From: Selaginella tamariscina
Lineage: Eukaryota > Streptophyta > Lycopodiopsida > Selaginellales > Selaginellaceae
Assembly: GCA_003024785.1 (NCBI GenBank)
Contig: PUQB01000192.1
Location: 190,962 to 254,961 of the forward strand
DNA length: 64,000 bases
Direction: 5' to 3'
How positions within the stretch are numbered: the first letter of the stretch is position 1; each line of letters opens with the position of its first letter. The notes below the pieces were generated by a model, which ran no database searches, was not told the DNA's origin, and was given only the letters and a program-made list of their open reading frames with translations. Positions 1 to 10,099 of the stretch are shown one piece after another. Made by a program: the position numbers and the translations under genes.

Positions 1-1
1 G

Positions 2-360
2 GCGCCTAATGGCATCTTGAGGGCAATAGAGGTCGAGATCCAAACGGTCAAATTTTGAATCAACGTTGTGGTCCTGGATATGCACGCCAAGGGGGGATTC
101 GACCTACTCCTCGATCGACCCTGGCTCAGGGGTGCAAAGGTACAGCACAACTGGGAATACCAATAGATACGATTCCGCACCAGATGGGCGATAAGGTCCA
201 TACCCATAGGCAAAACCCAAGCCCCCGCGTGGAGATTCGGGGCGTTGGAGTATCAGGAGCCCAGCGGGCGTGGAGGATGGAGCGAGGGCATAACAGCGAC
301 CTCCGCATGCCGACCCCGGGGTTGGGTCACGCCAGGCAGGAGGCCTCGCATCAGATGTCA
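2..360 (+). pseudogene. Ty3/gypsy protease remnant
   Basis: The frame starting at base 2 reads like the retropepsin core of plant Ty3 elements. After an in-frame stop near 56 it gives a VVVLDMHAKGGFDLLLDRPWL-like stretch (about 65-135), matching the usual '(V)VLDM..GFDLLLGRPWL' block at the protease C-terminus, then RGAKVQHNWEY before another stop at about 179. The catalytic DTGA triad would lie before base 1. Downstream to about 355 the same frame is weakly protein-like. The remnant ends where the TGTCATAG repeat begins at 356. Being a decayed element fragment is fairly sure; the family is not. Confidence 0.6.
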
Positions 361-1640
361 TAGTTTTTTACTATGACTCCTCTTTACTTTGGACGTTGAC
401 TGTTGTTACCTACTGTACTATGTTGACAAGTCCTAGATGTAGTGAGAAACAGCCCCGCTTAGTGCACTTAGGTGTTTAGGGGTAGTCCGGCCGGCTGTCC
501 TTAGATATCGCGAGAAACTCTAAGCGAAGGTAGCACTTACCTTCTAGAAAACTCTTATCCTCTTTTCTGTGTCCCAGTTGGATTAATGGCTAGTTCCGGT
601 GAGTTCGGCATGTCGGATATGCTTAGAAATACCCTAGGTTTGACAAGTTAGGGTTTAGTGGTCGATGGATAACTCACCAAGTATATTTCCTCTGGGAATG
701 AGATTTCAGTGCTAGCCCACTTATGTAAACAGGAAAACAGGGGGGGGGGGCTTTGTCACATAAATAAGGTAGTATGTAGTAGGAGAGCTCCTGGGTTCAT
801 GACTGAGTTCGTTGCTCTTCTGCCGGTGCAAGCTTCAGCTTGTGTCGTTAAGGTACAACCCTCTGTTGTACCGCCCTAACTTCCAGATGCCAGGGGTACG
901 TCCCACCTTCGGGGTAGCTTACCCTTAACGTTGGCGAATCCATGCCTGGGAGGTCTTGTCGGAATGCATGTTCCAAGAGGCAGAGGTTGAGGCTTGTCTC
1001 CAGCCTCCCCTCACATCAAGCTAGGTGTAGCACTCACGGCCAAGCAAGGCACATTCGTGTCCTTGTCTAACTGTGAGCGTGGATCTTGTTTGACATGTTC
1101 ATGTTACTTGGTTCTTGAGGGTTCATTAAGGGGTTCTAGAGTTGGCATTTAGGAGCCACATTTGTGGCACTTGGTGCAACTCTTGAATCTAAGGGCTATG
1201 GCATGATAGCCCACATCGGGGAAGGCAGTGTCACATGGAGATGTGACACTGGGCTAAACATCACATGGTACAACGCCTGAGGCACGCCCTTTGGGGTTAT
1301 GTCATGGGCTTGTCGCCAAGGGGTTGGATACTTTAGCAAACAGACATGCTTGTGCTTGCACTAGGGTGCTAAGCCTTGGGCATCCGCTCAAGGGAGGTTA
1401 GGTCTCATAACTAGGTGTGCTTTGGCACACTTGGCTAGGGGAGTGTTTTCCTTAGAATTCAAGGGTTGAACAACCTAAACATGTTAGCAAGAGCCCTTTC
1501 GTGAGGCACTCGCAAGGTCATGTGCTTAGGGTTATTCCAAACCTAGCCTTAAGGAGTTTACTAAGCAGAACACTCGTGTCCGCCTACGGCGCACACTCGT
1601 GTCCTCACTAAGTACTAGCCCTAGGTCTAGGGTATAACTT
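356..1640 (+). repeat. LTR-like repeat family C, copy 1
   Basis: The segment starts with TGTCATAG. It is repeated in the same orientation at about 12,131-13,350, with the same order of landmarks throughout, including the 11-G run at 740-750, the following TCACATAAATAAGG and the GGGGTACGTCCCACC block. Its first 550 bases are also similar to the reverse complement of the R2 LTR (51,848-52,805), so it is a longer relative of that LTR family. It has no ORF of its own. Absence of a polypurine tract or PBS on either side suggests a solo or orphan LTR inserted in older element DNA. The right edge is approximate. Confidence 0.6.
740..772 (+). promoter_or_regulatory. G-run plus TATA-like box in LTR C
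   Basis: A run of 11 G is followed about 15 bases later by CATAAATAAGG, the best TATA-like element in the repeat. The same pair occurs in the second C copy (about 12,485-12,520) and, inverted, in the R1 and R2 LTRs. Conservation among copies suggests the core promoter of this LTR family; transcription start is not shown. Confidence 0.4.
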
Positions 1641-1832
1641 GGCCACTCAAACCCTTAAGGGTTAGTCGTGGTTCAGGGTACCCCTTGTCACCCTAAAGGG
1701 GTTGCACTCCCGGATGAGGGTGATTCCTCAAGGGGTAAGTGACGATGCCTTAGCTCTGTCTAGGGGTATGTGTGGAACACATGTCTCCTTGATGGGGGTT
1801 AGGGCATGAGCCTGTCTAGGTCTTCTAGGGCA

Positions 1833-1980
1833 AAACCCTAAGTCAACTAGGGTTATCCCTCAAGGGTTTTGGGGGTAGACACTCTAGGGAGACTTAGGCT
1901 AAACCCTAAGTCAACTAGGGTTATCCCTCAAGGGTTTTGGGGGCAAACATTCTAGGGAGACTTAGGCTAAACCCTAAGTC
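1833..1980 (+). repeat. 68-bp tandem repeat
   Basis: The landmark AAACCCTAAGTC occurs at 1,833, 1,901 and 1,969, giving two full 68-bp units and the start of a third. Units contain CTAGGGTTATCCCTCAAGGG and differ by only a few bases. The flanks (1,640-2,040) hold no gene and are rich in CCCTAA/TTAGGG-like words without being a true telomeric array. Confidence 0.8.
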
Positions 1981-2929
1981 TCCTGTCCACTTGGGCATTA
2001 GAGTCTAACCCTAGGGGTCGTTGGGGTTGTTTGGGAAACTTAGCATTGCTCACACAGGGTGATGACGCCGAATGGCCACCTGGCATCCACGTGTTGCCAC
2101 GTGTTGGCCCTTTGGGTTAAAACTTTGACATCAGAGGCAGCCCAACGTGAACAAACTAAGGATCGCAGGAGCAACCGAAGCCCGAAACTATCTGGCACCA
2201 GAATGTTGGTTCACCAACCACCAGGACAATTCCGGAGGGCTTATGTGGACATACCCAATTCGAACAGCCACTCCAATCAAGCGGAGCCACCCCAAAGCCG
2301 GTATCGACAGGGATCAGCAGCCCTCTACCGGTCCTGGCCCCAAGGGGAAATATCCACTACCTTGGCCGATCGGGGATTGGCCCGAGAAGTGGGGGAGAAG
2401 CTCCGGCATAGACCCTCCCAGGTGGAAGTAGGACACAAAACTTCAGATAGGGGACACACGGGCTAGGGTGGGGAAGAAGCGGCAGGAAGGGACCAACAGG
2501 TAAGACTGTGCAGTTAGAGCCAGGATGGGCCTCACCAAGCGGCATCAAAACCACCACAGTCTACGATAACGGACAAGTACCACGACGGACGGCCGATAGT
2601 AGCCGCGCTAGTCACCCAGATGGAGCACAGATTGAGGAATCCCGGGCAGAGCAGTTGAACCATGGGGCGAAGCAACATGGAAGACAGAGCGGTCGGAAGC
2701 AGGATCTCCACACACATGGGGCTAGCTCACAGGATCACATGGTCCATGAGGTTGGACCACAGGCGTGAGGCACGCACTATGAAGGCAATGATGGTCGGGC
2801 GGCGCCATCATTGCGTATCCAGGCACAGGGATAGACATGCCAGTCGCCTCGGAGGATGCCACAAGGACTGCCACGACACCTACACTCAGGAAGCAAAGAA
2901 ATTCGCGTGCTCATCAAGGGTCAAGAACG

Positions 2930-3485
2930 AGCAGCGGAGCTGGTATTGCCCAGGCACTCCAAGTTCAAGGAATTAATCGGGCAACCCGACGTCCAACGAG
3001 TCAGGAGGCAATTGCGATTGGACGAATTCTTCGACCTTGCCGTGGGGAGAAGTGGAGGACCCAGAATTCGCTGAGAAGGCCAAACAATTCCTCCAGTCAG
3101 CGGAACTAGTAGCTAGTCAAACCGGGCGTAGGGGAATACAATTTGCACGGATGGGAGCGCAGTCTTCCGCATTATGTTCGACGGACTAGCGATAGTCTTC
3201 TGACTACCAGTGGACGGCCTAGCCCTAGGGGGAATGCTCGACGTGGAGGTTCAACGACCCGCCACCACAGGAACTCATGGACTACGAGGCATACAAGCAA
3301 AGGAGGAAGCAGCCAAGTTCGTAACGCTAGTGGCCTTCATGCTCACGGGAAGAACAAGGAGTCGGATCACTAGGCGATTGGCGAACGGTCTTTACAGGGT
3401 GTGGGAAGGAGTCACAATAAATTGGGCTGACTACCTTAAGCAGTACCTGGTTCTAGCTCTAACTAGTGGGATTCACGGAGTTTGA
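2930..3485 (+). pseudogene. gag capsid-like remnant (B1)
   Basis: Pieces of one protein appear in alternating frames. One piece is KFKELIGQPDVQR..LRLDEFFDLA (about 2,960-3,045). Next comes EFAEKAKQFLQSAELVASQ (about 3,062-3,120), then AYKQRRKQ/KEEAAKFVTLVAFMLTGR (about 3,285-3,355), and finally GLYRVWEGVTINWADYLKQYL (about 3,390-3,455). The B2 copy has the equivalents FFERARQFIQSTKLVASQ and MNWADCHKQYLVF, so the protein was once shared by both. I infer a capsid from its position in the element and the helical, 'WADY.KQYL' character; no zinc knuckle is visible. Frameshifts and stops make both copies non-coding now. Confidence 0.45.
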
Positions 3486-4089
3486 GCCGGCACTGAGCAA
3501 AGGCTACCCACGGTTGGCCACATTGCTATTATGACCACAGGCTCGTTCAGCCGAACGGTAATAAGAGCACCACCACCACTCCAAATGTGGGAACAGCCAG
3601 AACCCTCGAAGTCAATAGAAGAACAGGATTCAATGGAGGGACCGGCGTCTATAGAAGAACAGGACTCAACAGAAGAAAAGGCGTCAACAGAGGAACAGGC
3701 GGAGGGTATCCCCTTTCCGGACCAGGAATCACCATGTATGGAACACAGGAACCCATACACGCGAATCCCCTAGCTATAGGATCCCCACTACCAGAATCCT
3801 CGTTAGACGCAATCGAGCAATCTACCAGACCCAGCCAGGGAGGATAGAAGGACAAGCCCGAGGACGAGTACGAGAGTAACTACCAACATTTCCAGGCTGG
3901 ACCTCCACGGTCTATATCGGGCTTGCAGGGGTCTTCAATCGGCTAGACGAAGCCATGGTGATATATGACGGCCTTGACTCCCAGCGGTGGCGAAAGAACA
4001 CGACAACATAGTGACTGGAGCGGTGGCAGAGAGCCCGGGAAGTTGCCCAAAGGGCTAAGGAGCTACTGAGTAAAGGGGGCCGACTGTGT

Positions 4090-4743
4090 ATGTTGACAAT
4101 GAAGAGAACGAAGGACGCCTGGGAAAGCTGGAGTGAGAGGAGAGCGGAATTCCAGTGGATATACAGTGAGTGCAAAACTCTCCTAGGGCTACTCAATGAT
4201 GACCAGCACGCCCGCAGCCAGGTCATAGCCGAAAGGGAACAACAGATACAGGAATGCAAATCTCGGTTAGAACGAAGGTGTGGGAGCTCGCTGAGGCACA
4301 AGCAGAACTGACGGCAATCAAAAGGGAGTTATTGACAAAGACTCAACTCTCCAAAACCATTACCACACCTACAGCCAGCCAATCGAGACCCCTACTCAGG
4401 AAGCCAGAGGCGAGCGATACCAGGCCATCAGGCCCGGGACAAGAGCATGGCCAGCCAGGGAACCAGGCACACCGCAAATCACCGTTCCCGAACAAAGGGG
4501 GCACAGCTACCAACTAGCCCAGCTCCTTGCGAAAAGTGAAGAAGAGTTACAATACTCCTGGAAACGGATGCAGGACCTAGAGGATCAGCTCAAGCAGGCT
4601 CGGGAGCAACAGGCGGGGTCCGAGGCAAAGCTCCAAAGGGTGATCGTGCTACAGGAGGCGACAATCACCACATTAAAGACCACGCTAGCTACAACAGAGA
4701 ACGAAATCGTCATGTACCGGGAGCTCCAAGGGGCAGATACCTA
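4090..4743 (+). pseudogene. Coiled-coil protein remnant (B1)
   Basis: Two open stretches give long charged helices. One is KDAWESWSERRAEFQWIY...AEREQQIQECKSRLE (4,090-4,270). The other is AKSEEELQYSWKRM...EDQLKQAREQQAGSEAKLQ, running to a stop at 4,741-4,743. Heptad-like spacing of L, I and V among E, K, Q and R supports a coiled coil. B2 carries the counterpart (LRERVQELEAQVKHAQE, about 49,600-49,690 on the minus strand). In both copies it is the last protein before the 3' LTR, where pol would normally sit. Function unknown; it may be the C-terminal part of a long gag-like protein. Confidence 0.45.
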
Positions 4744-4879
4744 GGGCACATGGCCCGAGGATGTGCCAACGAATAAGTCCGGGCATCTGTTGACAGTGGC
4801 CGACACCATCACATGGCCAACTAGCGGGACGTCCACCAGCACGGACGAGCGACAGAGCAAAGCGTTGAATAAGGGAGGT

Positions 4880-5472
4880 ACTTCAAGTACGAACTGATGG
4901 CGACCGATGTCAGGCGGCGGCATAACCAGGCGTAGATCCAATCGTTCAGATCAACTACTCAGGGTACGAAGGACAGCACGCATGGGAGGCGCATAAATGT
5001 GGCAAGCAGGACTCTATCACCAGGTAGCAGACCAGTGGGAAGGCGCCACCTGTACCTAGGGTCTAGCGGTAGATAACCCACTATATAAGCCGGAAGGCGG
5101 GTAGTGGTCGGGTCTTTGGAGTTAGGTCTGCATCTTATATCTTGCTCTACTGTCGGAGATAGTTTGTACTCAGACAAGCAATATATATATATACCCATTT
5201 TCCTTCTATTCACCTTACAAGCGGGCGTTCCCCGCTTGCCCGACTTTTGGGCCCCACAACACTCTCTGCCCAGTCATCTCAGTAGAACTCCTCCTTACCT
5301 TACACGGGCCCTCGTGGCGTCCGGATAGAGGCCATCCAATACCTTCCATTACTCCTGCGATAAGGCCCGGCTTGCCGGCCGAATCCTCAGGGTTGGACGC
5401 TCTCAACAGCGTCCTGGCAACCACTGTAGCTTCCTAAGAAGCACCACATCTGGCCTGCGGAGTCCCCGATGA
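4880..5472 (+). repeat. LTR of B family (B1, 3' end)
   Basis: This matches the reverse complement of 48,726-49,330 at the right side of R1. Shared features are AGGCGCATAAATG, CTGTACCTAGGGTCTAG, a TATA box (CTATATAAGC, 5,081-5,090), a second ATATATATAT run near 5,182-5,192, and GGCCTCTA/CCGGACGCC near 5,310. It is preceded by a purine run (AATAAGGGAGG, 4,867-4,877), a plausible polypurine tract. The right edge is set by the junction with the pol fragment at 5,473, whose uninterrupted version is at 45,745. Left edge approximate. Confidence 0.55.
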
Positions 5473-5960
5473 CCACCAATCAATTCTGTCAGCTATCTCT
5501 TCAATTCTATTAACTCTTTAGGATTCAACCGATATGGGGCTCTTGCCGATGGAGACGAACCTGGCAGAATCTCTATCCTGTGGTCCACACCTCGACGTGG
5601 AGGTAACTCGAGCGGCAAGTCTTTCGGCAACACGTCCTTAAACATGTTCAAAACTTCCAAAATAGGTTCGGGAACATATTCTTGACCATCTCCTATCTTG
5701 ACTTCACCAGTATCCAAAATCATTGCAAGAATACACGTTCCGATGAGTTAAGGTAAGAAACATAGGATTTCAATCCTTATCAGTTAGTGTTTCCATCTTG
5801 AGTGTTGTTTTCTAATGTCCTCTTCATTTACTGCAAGCGTGATTCGATTATCTCCGGAACCCCTCATTTTCGATTACATGTTTATCAAACCATTCCATAC
5901 CCAAAACAAAGTCAAACCCCATCATATTCAAGACAACTAAGTCTTTGAGTGGTACTACAT
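5473..5960 (-). pseudogene. R-family protease/RT linker fragment
   Basis: The minus strand is nearly identical to R1 at 45,745-46,230. It includes the open stretch at 5,723-5,493 with MILDTGEVKIGDGQEYVPEP and PPRRGVDHRIEILPGS, the classic linker leading into Ty3 reverse transcriptase. The RT itself is absent: the sequence breaks exactly at the B1 LTR end, so B1 was probably inserted here. Several one-base indels against the R1 copy break the frame upstream of 5,723. The fragment shows another copy of the R1/R2 family once lay here. Confidence 0.75.
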
Positions 5961-6158
5961 GTGTTTAGTTGTGGTTGTCGTCTTTTCTCTCCCTAAATAC
6001 TTGTTAGTGTTGTTCTTGTGAGGCGGTAACTCAAAAATGACATCTCCATTTAGGGAAACAAGAGCTAGCCTGAACCACAACTAACCTTTAAGGGTTTGAG
6101 TGGCTAAGTCATACCGTAAACCTAGGGCTAGTACTTAGTGAGGACACGATTAAGTAAA
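5961..6158 (-). repeat. Inverted family C fragment
   Basis: From about 6,060 to 6,158 the sequence is the reverse complement of 1,565-1,690 (CTAGGGCTAGTACTTAGTGAGGACACGA and neighbours, with small gaps). The run continues across element E at 11,764 (GTAAACTCCTTAAGG, the reverse complement of 1,546-1,560). It is therefore the target into which E inserted. Bases 5,961-6,060 show no recognisable feature. Confidence 0.6.
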
Positions 6159-6681
6159 TGTCAAGCCACGATCCAGGAACTAGGAAGAGAGCAGGATTCC
6201 AAGAACAGGAAGGTTTGACTCAGGAACAAAACTGAGAGCAAGACCAGGCGCAGGACAGGATCAGGAGCTAAACAGGAACAGGATAGGATCCAGGAGCAAG
6301 ACAGGAAGGCGCAGGACCGAATCCAGGAACAAGACAAGAACAAGACAGGATCCGGGAGCAAGACAAGAGCAGGAGGCAAAGAGTAAGACAAGAACAAGGA
6401 ACAAGAATAATTGTAGAATGACTGGTGTTGATAGTAACTGATTGTACAACAATTAGGTCAGAGCTTTTATGCTCACAACTCCAAGCTAATCTGGTCATGA
6501 GCCTAATCTAGTCACTAGCCAAAAATGGTCATCCTTATCCTATAGGAATATCCTGTAGGAATATCCTGCGGGAATATCCTGTGAGAATATCTGCGGGAAT
6601 ATCCTGTGGCATATCCTGTGGGAATATCCTGCAGGCTGAATCCTGTATGTCGTATCCTGTATCCTATATCGGGTCGTGACA
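6159..6681 (-). repeat. Element E 3' LTR
   Basis: A 523-bp LTR, TG...CA on both strands (minus strand TGTCACGACCC... to ...GGCTTGACA). It holds a CAGGA-rich stretch (6,178-6,400) and tandem TCCTGTAGGAATA-like units (6,538-6,660). It is closely similar to the right LTR, with small indels. A purine run read on the minus strand (TTAGGGAGGAGGTGC, 6,682-6,697) abuts it as polypurine tract. Confidence 0.85.
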
Positions 6682-6692
6682 GCACCTCCTCC

Positions 6693-7070
6693 CTAAGAAC
6701 GAGTTCTATGAGTCTTGGGACCTGGTTTAGCAGGATAACGCCGATGGAAAGCAGCAACTTTGGAAGAAGCATGGAGTAAGTTGGATGCATGTTCCCAAGT
6801 GCGATCGGTAGGCAAATAACCTTTCCAATCCACCAAGTATTGAAGTTGGCAGCGATGAAGACGAGAATCAAGGATGGCTGCAACTTCGTACTCAGGTTCA
6901 CCGTCAATGACCACAGGAGGGGGAGGAGAAGAAGCATGACTAGGAAGAGAAGAAGGATGATACGGCTCCAACAAAGAAGTGTGAAATACAGGATGAAGTT
7001 TCACCGTAGATGGTAACTCGAGTCGGAAAGCTACAAGATTGACTTCCGCCACAATCCTATAAGGGCCCAA
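6693..7070 (-). CDS. Integrase C-terminus and chromodomain (E)
   Basis: The open stretch of 125 codons begins with the GPY/F-type MGPYRIVAEVNLVAFRLELP and continues through HPVFHTSLLEPYH, the standard integrase C-terminal motif of Ty3 chromoviruses. A chromodomain follows (about 6,890-6,750; YEVAAILDSR...QYLVDWKGY...TWEHASNL). The WKGY and TWE aromatic residues are those typical of histone-tail binding chromodomains. In the family this domain directs integration towards particular chromatin. It ends about ten bases before the polypurine tract. It is continuous with pol upstream only if the frames were fused; as read now it is an isolated piece of the polyprotein. Confidence 0.8.
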   Translation of the reverse strand: MGPYRIVAEVNLVAFRLELPSTVKLHPVFHTSLLEPYHPSSLPSHASSPPPPVVIDGEPEYEVAAILDSRLHRCQLQYLVDWKGYLPTDRTWEHASNLLHASSKVAAFHRRYPAKPGPKTHRTRS

Positions 7071-7389
7071 TCATTGAAAATCCAACTTAGAAGAAGGCCT
7101 GTTAGTGCGAATATGTCGACGAAGAAGCCACACGAGATCACCAATCTTGTATGCAGGTGTTGGCGATGATGGGCATCAGCATGATGCTTGTACCGTTCCT
7201 GTGCCTGCTGAAGATGAACCCGGAGATCATCCTGTACCTGACGAAGGTGCTGGAGACGATCCTATACTGCAGGAGCGGAAGAAGGAGAAGCAGGAGGAGC
7301 AAAGTCAAAACGTGGATGGTAGCCTGTAAGAGCGAAGAAAGGTGTCTGGCCTGAAGATGCGTGAACGGAGTTGTTGTAGGCAAACTCCA

Positions 7390-7660
7390 GGCCACCAATA
7401 GTTGCGAGTCACCAACTCAACTGTCTTGGCCACACCAAAATGTCCTGTAGCCGGGGTATCATGACAATCCTGTACCACACGAGTCCTGCAAACACCAATA
7501 GGAACGTACAGGAGACCTTCCCGTACAGGAGTCCATCCTGTATGGCAAACAGCGTGTAGTCTGAACGGGAACTGGAGGAAGAGGAGCTTGCAATGTCAGG
7601 ACTAATGTGTGAGAACACATTCCTTGCCAATCGTCTATAGCCAACTGCGAACGGATGTCT
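7390..7660 (-). pseudogene. Integrase zinc-binding remnant (E)
   Basis: Across two frames the minus strand gives LFAIQDGLLYG, then CHDTPATGHFGVAKTVELV and NYWWPGV. This is the first half (the two histidines) of the HHCC domain that starts Ty3 integrase. The expected CXXC and the entire DDE catalytic core do not follow. Instead the strand runs through a serine/leucine-coding low-complexity stretch (7,330-7,230) and, within about 300 bases, into the integrase C-terminus. An internal deletion has removed the core; a similar loss is seen in element F. Confidence 0.65.
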
Positions 7661-7786
7661 GTAGAAGTGTTGAATCTGCTGGAGCCTGATGAACTGTAGT
7701 GCTGCAAGCCAAATCGATCAGGACCCAACAACACTTGCTTTTGACAGTCATATGCAGGATGCCCGGGCGGTGCAAGGTAAGAGCGC

Positions 7787-8381
7787 CTAGACAATGCTGC
7801 CTTGCCATTCCGAAAACCGGGCCTGTAGAAATGACGAAATCAAAACGTGATAGGAACTCCGCCCACCTAGCCTGTCGCCGACTGAGAACTCGAGCCGTTT
7901 GAAATACTCCAGGTTCTTGTGATCCGTAAGAACTTGTACAGGATGCGCAGCACCTTCCAGGAAATGCCGCCACTCCTCGAACGAATCCACAATGGCCTTG
8001 AGTTCCTTGTCATGAATCTCGTAATTGATCTCGCCGAAAGGAACTTACGAGAGTGAAAAGCTACAGGATGAAGCAACTTGTCTTCTCCAACTTGTGATAG
8101 GACGGATCCTACTGCAAAATCCGAGGCATCTGCTTCAACGAAGAAAGGACGAGAAGGATCAGGATGTGCTAAAATCGGAGCTGTCGTGAAGGTCCTTGAG
8201 TGTTGTGAATGCATGTTCCGCCTTGTCGGACCAAGAGAAAACCCTGTGCGCTTGGTGAGTTCCGTGAGTGGAAGTACACGCTTGGAGAAGTCCTGTATGA
8301 ACCGCCTGTAGAAGTTTGCAAAGCCAAGGAAACATTGTACATCTCGTACAGACTTGGGCCTCTCCCACTCCACGATGGTCT
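7787..8381 (-). pseudogene. RT thumb/RNase H segment (E)
   Basis: The minus strand encodes the connection region ([12 protein letters not shown]..., FLGFANFYRRFIQDFS, about 8,450-8,290). RNase H follows, with the first catalytic block FFVEADASDFAVGSVLSQ (about 8,165-8,110) and a later TDHKNLEYF (about 7,945-7,920). Residues D of DASD and D of TDH are in the positions expected for RNase H acidic residues. Frameshifts near 8,350, 8,045 and 7,880 separate the pieces. It would remove the RNA strand during reverse transcription. Confidence 0.7.
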
Positions 8382-9005
8382 TCACCTTGTGCATGTCCAT
8401 GGAAACGCCAGCAGGAGAGACGATGTAGCCCAAGAACTCCACAGAATCCCTATCGAAAAAACACTTCTCCAACTTCGCATACAGGCCATGCTCGCGAAGC
8501 CGCTGTAGAACAATCGTACATGCTTGTCATGTGCCGCCTGGTCCTTGGAGAAAATCAAAATGTCGTCGAGGTAGATCACCACAAACTGGTCCAAGAAGTC
8601 ACGAAAGATGTCGTTCACCATGTGTTGGAACACGGCTGGGGCATTGGTAAGGCCGAAAGGCATCACCGTGTACTCGAAGTGTCCATACCTTGTACGAAAG
8701 GCAGTCTTCCACTCATCGCCTGGACGAATCCGTACAAGGTTGTAGGCCCCTCGTAAGTCGATCTTCGTGAACACCTTTGCTCCTCGCAGCCGATCGAGAA
8801 GTTCCGGGATCAATGGCAACGGGTACCGATTCCGAATGGTGACTTGATTCAAACCCCTGTAGTCCACAACCAAACGTAAACTCCCATCCTTCTTCTTGAC
8901 AAAGAAGATAGGCGCTCCTGCAGGGGACTTTGAGTGACGAATGAAGCCGGATGCCAAGTTGTCCTCGATGTACTGACGAAGAACCTCCAACTCTGTGGGT
9001 GACAA
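8382..9005 (-). CDS. Reverse transcriptase core (E)
   Basis: An open stretch of 207 codons with the Ty3 RT fingers and palm. The blocks in order are [79 protein letters not shown] and the catalytic [13 protein letters not shown] (YLDD at about 8,562-8,582). All are intact. The first M of the stretch corresponds to the middle of the polyprotein, so it is not a true start. After about 8,470 the frame shifts into the connection/RNase H piece. Sequence is closest in style to chromoviruses. Very likely functional RT before the indels. Confidence 0.85.
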   Translation of the reverse strand: MSPTELEVLRQYIEDNLASGFIRHSKSPAGAPIFFVKKKDGSLRLVVDYRGLNQVTIRNRYPLPLIPELLDRLRGAKVFTKIDLRGAYNLVRIRPGDEWKTAFRTRYGHFEYTVMPFGLTNAPAVFQHMVNDIFRDFLDQFVVIYLDDILIFSKDQAAHDKHVRLFYSGFASMACMRSWRSVFSIGILWSSWATSSLLLAFPWTCTR

Positions 9006-9565
9006 TGCATAAATCGGTCCGAACGGTGGAGTCTTTCCTTCGCAAGATCAATAGGACAGTCGTAGGACCTGTGAACAGGAAGAACTGCAGCCTTGTGCTT
9101 GTCAAAAACGTCCTTAAAGGAGTGATACTTGGATGGTAGGAAGAAGGAGGAGAAGGAAAGGAGTAGGAGAAGGAGATTGAAAAACAGGAGAGTCAGACAC
9201 AGGAAAGGTAGAAGAGGACGTAGGAGTTACTTGAAAGGCAAAAAGGTGGAAAGGAGCAGGATCAGTGGCAAGTTCATGCATGGTAGTGGTAAGAACTCGG
9301 AGAGGAGAAGGAGGGAGCTGTGACTGAAAAAGAGGAAGGATCTTGGGGGTGGAACAGAAGCAGAGTAACAAAAGGCAGGATTGGGAGAAAAGATGTGGAT
9401 GTTGACAAGTGTACAGGATTGGAAGAATCCTGTACAGAAGTCCGTGGTTGCACAGGAGTGAGGGAGCCTGTGAGTGTGCTGACGAACCAACAGGAGGTGG
9501 ATCCTTGAGGAGGAACCTTCGACACTGATACAGGATTGGAAGAACCCTGTACAGGAACCGCAAAC

Positions 9566-10060
9566 TTACAGGAGTGGAGAAGCCTGCGGATGTGCTGAGG
9601 AACTGACATGAGGTGAATCCTGTCGAGGAGGAGTCTTCAACACTGGTACAGGAACAGGCACGGTCAATCCTGTAGCTTGTACTGCCTCAGACACCAAGGA
9701 TGTATCCTGCACGCAGGAAGGTACAGGATTGATCCTGGCTGCTGGAGAGGAAAACGTGAGCGTCCTAGACCTCCAGTCGATCTGCGGATTTGCAACAACG
9801 AACCATGGCATGCCAAAAATGATGGGAGTCGACCGAGTCTTGATCAAGTTGAAAAATCGAACAGTTGAATGCACCATGACTGCAAGAGAGAGGTGTGGTA
9901 GCGTGGGTAACTGCGCCAGAAGCAATCAAACGACCATCGGCCACCTCTACAGGAACTGCACGCTTCAACTTCACCACCGGAATGCCATGCTGAGCTGCAA
10001 AAGTGTCATCCATGAAACATGCATTTGCACCAGTGTCTAACAGGGCAAACTCCTTGAGCT
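9566..10060 (-). pseudogene. Aspartic protease (E)
   Basis: The minus strand reads FALLDTGANACFMDD around 10,050-10,010, an intact DTGA retropepsin active-site motif. VADGRLIASGAVTHAT (about 9,945-9,900) follows in the same frame. After a one-base shift comes STPIIFGMPWFVVANPQIDW (about 9,845-9,785), equivalent to the 'ILGMPWL...P.IDW' C-terminal block. Downstream (9,560-9,060) lies a proline/serine/threonine-coding linker unusually rich in TACAGGA words before RT. The protease cuts the gag-pol polyprotein; here it is interrupted by a single indel. Confidence 0.75.
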
Positions 10061-10099
10061 CTCGTTATTGAGGCGAATGTGTACAGGAAACTTGAGTGA

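Larger units (their letters stand above)
2050..4880 (+). mobile_element. B1: pol-less LTR element, internal region
   Basis: This interval is homologous along its length to the minus strand of 49,330-51,790 (B2). Landmarks in both copies are a GAAGTGGGGGAGAA block, a CACATGGGGCTAGCTCACAGG-like block, a capsid-like segment and a coiled-coil segment, followed by an LTR with a TATA box. No reverse transcriptase, RNase H or integrase motif is visible in any frame of either copy. The arrangement resembles gag-only non-autonomous LTR elements (TR-GAG type). The left end and any 5' LTR were not found. Confidence 0.55.

Noticed and set aside
1640..2040. Degenerate telomere array
   Set aside because: CCCTAA-like words are frequent but not in tandem 7-bp register; explained by the 68-bp tandem repeat and LTR sequence.
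2357..2557. Minus-strand ORFs opposite the B1 gag-like region
   Set aside because: Proline- and leucine-rich shadows of the plus strand with no counterpart in B2.
9114..9609. Minus-strand ORFs with PTPVSS-type composition as a separate gene in E
   Set aside because: They lie in the linker between protease and RT and are best read as low-complexity polyprotein sequence.
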